Source of the DNA: Nocardia elegans NBRC 108235
Lineage (GTDB): Bacteria; Actinomycetota; Actinomycetes; Mycobacteriales; Mycobacteriaceae
Assembly: GCF_001612845.1 (NCBI RefSeq)
Contig: NZ_BDBF01000037.1
Span: forward strand, 24,119 to 88,118
Length of the DNA stretch: 64,000 bases
Direction: 5' to 3'
In this document: piece after piece, positions 59,344 to 64,000 of the stretch
Layout of the letters: each line of letters starts with the position of its first letter
Position numbering within the stretch: position 1 is the first letter of the stretch
Notes under the pieces: model-generated
What the model saw: the letters and a program-made list of their open reading frames with translations, nothing else
What the model was told of the DNA's origin: nothing
Database searches by the model: none
Program-made: the position numbers and the translations under genes

Positions 59344-59831
59344 TCGTGCCTCTCCCTTGTTGTCTGTGGGAGCGCGTGAAGCAACTCCCTTCGTGCGGGA
59401 AGCCGGCCGCCTCTGCGGGTGATGAGGCTACGAACGACCATTCATTGCTTCGGGACCGGCCCTTCTACGGAGCTGAATCGCCCGGAACAAACCAGACCAC
59501 TTTCTCGACGTCCGCCAGGAGCGCAGGACGTGTTTCAGCGTAGCGTCGTGTCGGCTGGCGCGGGGGTTGCATTTTCGACACTGTTTTCGTCGCCGCCCAG
59601 GACCTATATCTGTATACGTTGATATGCGCATCTAGGCATTTGGTACGCGAATTTCGTGCCCACAGAAGGGGTGGCTTCCGTCGAAAGAAGCAGCCGAGAG
59701 GGGGCGGGCCGAGGAATGGCGCCACCTACGCTGCGAATGGTGCAGATGCCCGTTCAGCCGATGGCCGTCCAGGTCAATGGCCCGAAATATGTTGCTGCGC
59801 TACGCATCACGAACGAAAAGGGCCACGCCGC
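59344..59831. other. Intergenic region of lower GC, no gene recognised
   Basis: 488 bp between the lipase start and the DeoR-type gene stop. Short ORFs here are Arg/Ser-rich and lack domains. Around 59590-59640 there is an AT-rich run with TATATCTGTATACGTTGATA, a possible regulatory or promoter patch. No repeat or RNA was recognised. Confidence 0.45.
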
Positions 59832-60611
59832 TCAATGAAGCGAAGGAGAGGTAACCGCTTCGGCGCGGATGACCAGCTCGCCGAACCGGCGGGAGAGTGC
59901 GGGGTCCAGATCGGAATCGGTGATGGCGCCGCCGATTTCGTCGAATCCGGCGACTTTGGCCAGCGCGCGCCTGCCGAATTTCGAACTGTCGGCCACGACG
60001 AGAGCTTGTGCGGCGGCAGCGATCATGGCGCGCTTGAGCGGTACTTCGAGGGTGTTCATATTGGTGATGCCGGCTTCGAGATCGACCGCGTCGGCGCCGA
60101 GGAAGGCCCAGTCGGCGGTGTAGTCGGACAGGAACGCTATCGCGCGCTCGCCGACGAGGGTGAAGACCGAACCCAGCAGCTCGCCGCCGGTGACGAGCAG
60201 GCGCACGCCCGGCGTTTCGGCCATGTATTTGGCGATGCGCAGATCGTTGGTGATCACCGTCAAATTGGTGTGATTGCGCAGGGCCCGGGCGATTTCGTAG
60301 GTCGTGGAACCGCTGTCGAGGATGACGGTCTGGCCGTCGCGCACGCGCGCCGCGGCCGCGATGCCGATCGCGGCCTTCTGATCCAGGTGTTCGCCTTCTT
60401 TCATGGCGTAGGGCAGCTTCGCGGTGGCTCCGGGAGCCGGGCGGGCGCCGCCGTGGGTGCGTTGTGCCTGACCCGCTCGTTCGAGCGCGTCGAGGTCGCG
60501 GCGGATCGTCGACGCGTCGACGCCGAGCTCGTCGGCGAGCGTCTTGGCCTCGACATAGCCGTCGGTGACCAGCCGATGCATGATTTCGCGCCGTCGGGTG
60601 CTCGCGAGCAA
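59832..60611 (-). CDS. DeoR/GlpR-family sugar-responsive repressor
   Basis: A 259-aa regulator. The HTH is VEAKTLADELGVDASTIRRD followed by LDALERAGQAQRTHGGA, the DeoR signature. The sensor domain shows VILDSGSTTYEIARALRNHT, TVITNDLRIAKYM and ADWAFLGADAVDLEAGITNM, the sugar-phosphate isomerase-like fold. The TTG at 60611 is chosen because GGGAGG sits 5 bases upstream and the N-terminus then reads LLASTRRREIM, as in family members. It is divergent from pgi, so it probably senses a hexose phosphate and controls the pgi-gnd cluster. Confidence 0.85.
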   Translation of the reverse strand: MLASTRRREIMHRLVTDGYVEAKTLADELGVDASTIRRDLDALERAGQAQRTHGGARPAPGATAKLPYAMKEGEHLDQKAAIGIAAAARVRDGQTVILDSGSTTYEIARALRNHTNLTVITNDLRIAKYMAETPGVRLLVTGGELLGSVFTLVGERAIAFLSDYTADWAFLGADAVDLEAGITNMNTLEVPLKRAMIAAAAQALVVADSSKFGRRALAKVAGFDEIGGAITDSDLDPALSRRFGELVIRAEAVTSPSLH

Positions 60612-60766
60612 CGGTGCCTCCCGGAACTTCTGGTCGGTGCATCGGCGATGCGTCGTGCGGTTTCTGCATCGTAGTCGAGCACGGTGTTGACTTGTTCGCG
60701 CATGCGGGTGCATGATTTCGAGCGCAGCCTGCGCGATTCCGTGCACGACGATTTTCGAGGTATCCG

Positions 60767-62443
60767 ATGAACCGCACACTGAAGCGCTCGGCCGACGAGG
60801 GAGTGCCGGTGAGCCCGTCGGCCTTGCCGGTGTGGCGTGAATTGGGCAGCCACCGTGCGGAATTGGCGGCAACCTCGCTGAGGGAGTTGTTCGATCGCGA
60901 TCCTCGGCGGGGAACCGAGTTGTCGGTCGAATACGACGGCGTGGTGCTGGATTATTCGAAGAACCTGGTCACCGATCGCACTGTGGGCCTGTTGATGCGT
61001 CTGGCGCGCGAGCGTGGCCTGGCCGCGGGGATCGAGGCGATGTTCGCCGGCGCGCGGATCAATACGACCGAGGATCGCGCGGTGCTCCACACCGTATTGC
61101 GGGCTCCCGCAGACGAATCCGTTGTATTCGACGGTGTCGATGTCGTCGGTTCGGTGCATGAGGTACTGAATCGGATGAGTGATCTGGCCGATGCGGTTCG
61201 GTCGGGGCGGTGGCGTGGCGCGACCGGCCGTCGCGTTCGGACGGTGGTGAACATCGGTATCGGCGGCTCGGATCTGGGCCCGGCGATGGCCTGGCACGCG
61301 GTGCGCGAATTCGCGCAGGACGGGGTCGAGGCGCGGTTCGTGTCGAATGTCGACGGTCACGATATCGACCGGGTCTTGGGAGACCTCGACCCGGAGACGA
61401 CGTTGTTCGTCGTCGCGTCGAAGACGTTCACCACGGTCGAGACGTTGACCAACTCCCGTACCGCCCGCGGATGGCTGGCGGATCGGCTCGGCAATGAGGC
61501 GGTGGGCCGGCATTTCGTCGCGGTGTCGACCAACGCCGAACAGGTGGCTGCCTTCGGGATCGACCCGGCGAACATGTTCGAGTTCTGGGACTGGGTCGGT
61601 GGGCGGTATTCGCTGCCATCGGCGATCGGGCTGTCACTGATGATCGCCATCGGCCCCGAACGGTTCCGTGACTTCCTGGCCGGAGCCCACAGCATGGATC
61701 GGCACTTCCGCACGGCTGCGTTCGAGGCGAACCTGCCGGTGCTGCTGGGGCTGCTGGGTGTCTGGCATCGAAACTTCTGCGGCGCACAGGGTTTCGCGGT
61801 GCTGCCGTACGACCAGCGGCTCGCGTTGCTGCCGGCCTATCTGCAGCAGCTCGATATGGAGAGCAACGGGAAATCCGTCGACCGGCACGGACGTCCGGTC
61901 GGTGTCGACACCGCGCCGATTCTGTGGGGCGCGCCGGGCACGAACGGGCAGCACGCGTTCTTCCAGATGCTGCATCAGGGAACGACTCCGGTGCCGAGTG
62001 ACTTCATCGGTGTGCTCGAACCCGCGCACCCCTATCGGGCGCACCACGATCTGCTGATGGCGAACCTGTTCGCCCAGACCCGGGCTCTGGCTTTCGGCGA
62101 CCTCGACAGCGCGGGCGAGCGGCCCCCGCATCGGTGGTTTTCGGGCGGTCGGCCGAGCAACACCATCCTGCTGCCGAGCCTGAGTCCTTACACTCTGGGG
62201 CAGTTGATCGCGTTGTACGAGCACAAAGTGTTCGTACAGGGCTGGATCTGGGGAGTGAACTCCTTCGACCAGTGGGGCGTCGAACTCGGCAAGAAGCTCG
62301 CTACCGGTATCCATGACGATCTGGAATCCGATCGAGCGCCGGCCTGGGACAGTTCCACGAACGCCCTGATGATGCGCTACCGACGTGTCCGTGCGGCGGG
62401 TGGGGCCGACCGTGCCGCCGCTACTACTGATGAAATGATTTGA
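60767..62443 (+). CDS. pgi: Glucose-6-phosphate isomerase
   Basis: 558 aa, full length. It interconverts glucose-6-phosphate and fructose-6-phosphate in the cytoplasm. Signatures are VNIGIGGSDLGPAMAWHAVR, ASKTFTTVETLTNSRTARGW (the 'SKTFTT.ET' phosphate loop), WVGGRYSLPSAIGLSLMIAI, NGQHAFFQMLHQGTTPVPSD (catalytic His) and QWGVELGKKLATGI (catalytic Lys). gnd starts 3 bp after its stop, so the two form an operon. Confidence 0.97.
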   Translation: MNRTLKRSADEGVPVSPSALPVWRELGSHRAELAATSLRELFDRDPRRGTELSVEYDGVVLDYSKNLVTDRTVGLLMRLARERGLAAGIEAMFAGARINTTEDRAVLHTVLRAPADESVVFDGVDVVGSVHEVLNRMSDLADAVRSGRWRGATGRRVRTVVNIGIGGSDLGPAMAWHAVREFAQDGVEARFVSNVDGHDIDRVLGDLDPETTLFVVASKTFTTVETLTNSRTARGWLADRLGNEAVGRHFVAVSTNAEQVAAFGIDPANMFEFWDWVGGRYSLPSAIGLSLMIAIGPERFRDFLAGAHSMDRHFRTAAFEANLPVLLGLLGVWHRNFCGAQGFAVLPYDQRLALLPAYLQQLDMESNGKSVDRHGRPVGVDTAPILWGAPGTNGQHAFFQMLHQGTTPVPSDFIGVLEPAHPYRAHHDLLMANLFAQTRALAFGDLDSAGERPPHRWFSGGRPSNTILLPSLSPYTLGQLIALYEHKVFVQGWIWGVNSFDQWGVELGKKLATGIHDDLESDRAPAWDSSTNALMMRYRRVRAAGGADRAAATTDEMI

Positions 62444-62446
62444 AAT

Positions 62447-63892
62447 ATGACTTCCTCCTCTGCACTCGCTCAGATCGGTGTGACCGGCCTTGCGGTCATG
62501 GGCAGCAACATCGCCCGCAACTTCGCCCGCAACGGCTACACCGTGGCCCTGCACAACCGCAGCGTCGCCAAGACCGATGCGCTGCTCGACGCGCACGGGG
62601 ACGAGGGCGAGTTCGTCCGCACCGAGACCATCGAGGAATTCGTCGGCGCGTTGGAGAAGCCGCGGCGAGTGCTGATCATGGTCAAGGCGGGCGAGGCCAC
62701 CGATGCGGTGATCGAGGAACTGGCCGCCGTCATGGAGCCCGGCGACATCATCATCGACGGCGGCAACGCCCTCTACACCGACACCATTCGCCGCGAGGCG
62801 GCCATGAAGGCGCGTGGTCTGAACTTCGTGGGCGCGGGCATCTCCGGCGGTGAGGAGGGCGCGCTCAACGGGCCGGCCATCATGCCGGGCGGGCCGAAGG
62901 AGTCCTACGAGTCGCTGGGCCCGCTGCTGGAGTCGATTTCGGCGAAGGTCGACGGCGTCCCCTGCTGCACCCACATCGGCCCCGACGGCTCGGGTCACTT
63001 CGTGAAGATGGTGCACAACGGCATCGAGTACGCCGATATGCAACTCATCGGCGAGGCCTACCACCTGCTGCGCGACGCCCTCGGCTTCGACGCCGGGCAG
63101 ATCGCCGAGGTGTTCACCGAATGGAACTCCGGCGACCTGGAGTCCTACCTGGTGGAGATCACCGCGCAGGTGCTCGAGCAGACCGACGCAAAGACCGGCA
63201 AACCACTCGTCGATGTCATCGTCGACGCCGCCGAGCAGAAGGGGACCGGCCGCTGGACGGTCAAGTCCGCGCTCGATCTCGGCGTGCCCGTCACCGGCAT
63301 CGCCGAGGCCGTCTTCGCCCGTGCGCTGTCCGGCTCCCGCGCGCAACGCCAGGCGGCGCACGACCTGGCCTCCGGAACGCTCGCCGACAAGCCCACCGAC
63401 GCAGCGCAGTTCACGGAGGATATCCGCAGGGCGCTGTATGCCTCCAAGATCGTCGCCTACGCTCAGGGCTTCGACCAGATCGCGGCGGGCAGCGCCGAAT
63501 ACGACTGGAACCTGCGGCCCGGTGACCTGGCCACCATCTGGCGCGGGGGCTGCATCATCCGGGCCCGCTTCCTCAACCGCATCAAAGACGCCTACGAGGA
63601 GAATCCGGACCTGCCGAGCCTGATCCTGGCCCCTTACTTCCGTGAGGCCATCGAGCAGGCCGTCGACAGCTGGCGCCGCGTGGTCTCCACCGCGGTCCAG
63701 CTGGGAATCCCGGTGCCGGCCTTCGCTTCCTCGCTGTCCTACTACGACGCCCTGCGCGCGCGGCGCCTGCCCGCCGCCCTCACCCAGGCCCAGCGTGACT
63801 TCTTCGGCGCCCACACCTACGAACGCATCGACGCGCCGGGCAAATACCACACGCTGTGGAGCGCAGACCGCAGCGAAACACGCACCGAATGA
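62447..63892 (+). CDS. gnd: 6-phosphogluconate dehydrogenase, decarboxylating
   Basis: 481 aa. It oxidises 6-phosphogluconate to ribulose-5-phosphate, making NADPH. The Rossmann motif is GVTGLAVMGSNIARNFARNG, with HNRS at the end of beta2 where the NADP phosphate binds (N-R). Catalytic stretches include GAGISGGEEGALNGPAIMPG, HIGPDGSGHFVKMVHNGIEY (Lys and Asn) and KGTGRWTVKSALDLGVP. The start is 3 bp after pgi. Confidence 0.97.
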   Translation: MTSSSALAQIGVTGLAVMGSNIARNFARNGYTVALHNRSVAKTDALLDAHGDEGEFVRTETIEEFVGALEKPRRVLIMVKAGEATDAVIEELAAVMEPGDIIIDGGNALYTDTIRREAAMKARGLNFVGAGISGGEEGALNGPAIMPGGPKESYESLGPLLESISAKVDGVPCCTHIGPDGSGHFVKMVHNGIEYADMQLIGEAYHLLRDALGFDAGQIAEVFTEWNSGDLESYLVEITAQVLEQTDAKTGKPLVDVIVDAAEQKGTGRWTVKSALDLGVPVTGIAEAVFARALSGSRAQRQAAHDLASGTLADKPTDAAQFTEDIRRALYASKIVAYAQGFDQIAAGSAEYDWNLRPGDLATIWRGGCIIRARFLNRIKDAYEENPDLPSLILAPYFREAIEQAVDSWRRVVSTAVQLGIPVPAFASSLSYYDALRARRLPAALTQAQRDFFGAHTYERIDAPGKYHTLWSADRSETRTE

Positions 63893-63952
63893 TGCGACAG
63901 GCATGATTCGACAGGCGTAGCACTCGCTCGAATGAACTGAGAGACAGAGACT

Positions 63953-64000
63953 TTGGACATCAAGCTGGGATACAAGGCGTCGGCGGAACAGTTCGACCCG
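63953..64000 (+). CDS. fgd: F420-dependent glucose-6-phosphate dehydrogenase, 5' end only
   Basis: The 16 visible codons from a TTG read MDIKLGYKASAEQFDP. Mycobacterial Fgd1 begins nearly identically (KLGYKASAEQF), an LLM-fold enzyme that oxidises glucose-6-phosphate and reduces coenzyme F420. The rest lies beyond the window. Position 60 bp downstream of gnd supports a shared glucose-6-phosphate cluster. Confidence 0.8.
   Translation, partial: MDIKLGYKASAEQFDP

Overview
The window is high-GC actinobacterial DNA, most likely from Nocardia or a close mycolic-acid relative. The evidence is GTG/TTG starts, a PknD-like NHL-propeller kinase, a MptpB-like secreted phosphatase, a pgi-gnd-fgd (F420-dependent glucose-6-phosphate dehydrogenase) cluster at the right end, and a block resembling the mycobacterial DosR dormancy regulon. 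The genus is inferred from protein resemblance only; no rRNA gene is present.

Layout. 0-9.5 kb: ordinary chromosomal genes (ZapE-like ATPase, secreted tyrosine phosphatase, GNAT/MFS pair, a CoiA-like nuclease-fold membrane protein facing a sigma-like HTH/TnsA-like protein, and an ArsR-like regulator that shares a palindromic operator with a DHA2 exporter). 9.6-10.4 kb: a tRNA Gly-Cys-Val transcription unit, then tRNA-Val(CAC). 10.4-19.7 kb: an accessory region of eroded mobile DNA (serine recombinase tail abutting tRNA-Val, IS3-type transposase tails, a 3' tRNA-Met fragment, a DUF4041 remnant, two copies of an HTH gene, one internally deleted). Among these lie working-looking genes: a PknD-like kinase, a MarR/haloalkane dehalogenase unit with a 39-codon ORF, a secreted protein and a DHFR-fold reductase.

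20-29.7 kb: redox and metal genes. These are a flavin-fold protein, a quinone-oxidoreductase-like protein, a beta-propeller lipoprotein leading into a FetA/FetB-type ABC exporter, and a DUF6153-like/multicopper oxidase operon behind a CsoR-type palindrome. The last is a P1B-5-type metal ATPase with a C-terminal hemerythrin domain. 29.7-46 kb: a dormancy-like block with a DevS-like GAF histidine kinase, Hrp1-like CBS protein, NrdZ-like reductase, tandem Usp, HspX-like Hsp20, SPFH protein, amphi-Trp protein, GNAT, a nine-gene A/V-type ATPase operon (H/G-C-I-K-F-E-A-B-D) and an archease. Several promoters in this block carry DosR-box-like sequences. No response regulator lies beside the kinase.

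46.4-64 kb: Kup potassium transporter, MetE-like protein, VIT1-type transporter, an HxlR regulator with a repeated operator next to a lipocalin-like gene, a SARP/AfsR regulator, an FAD monooxygenase plus VOC pair, a lipase with an IPT/TIG domain, and a central-carbon block (DeoR-type regulator, pgi, gnd, start of fgd). The last block routes glucose-6-phosphate to glycolysis, the pentose phosphate pathway and F420 reduction. Most very long ORFs antisense to these genes are GC-rich shadows and were left out.
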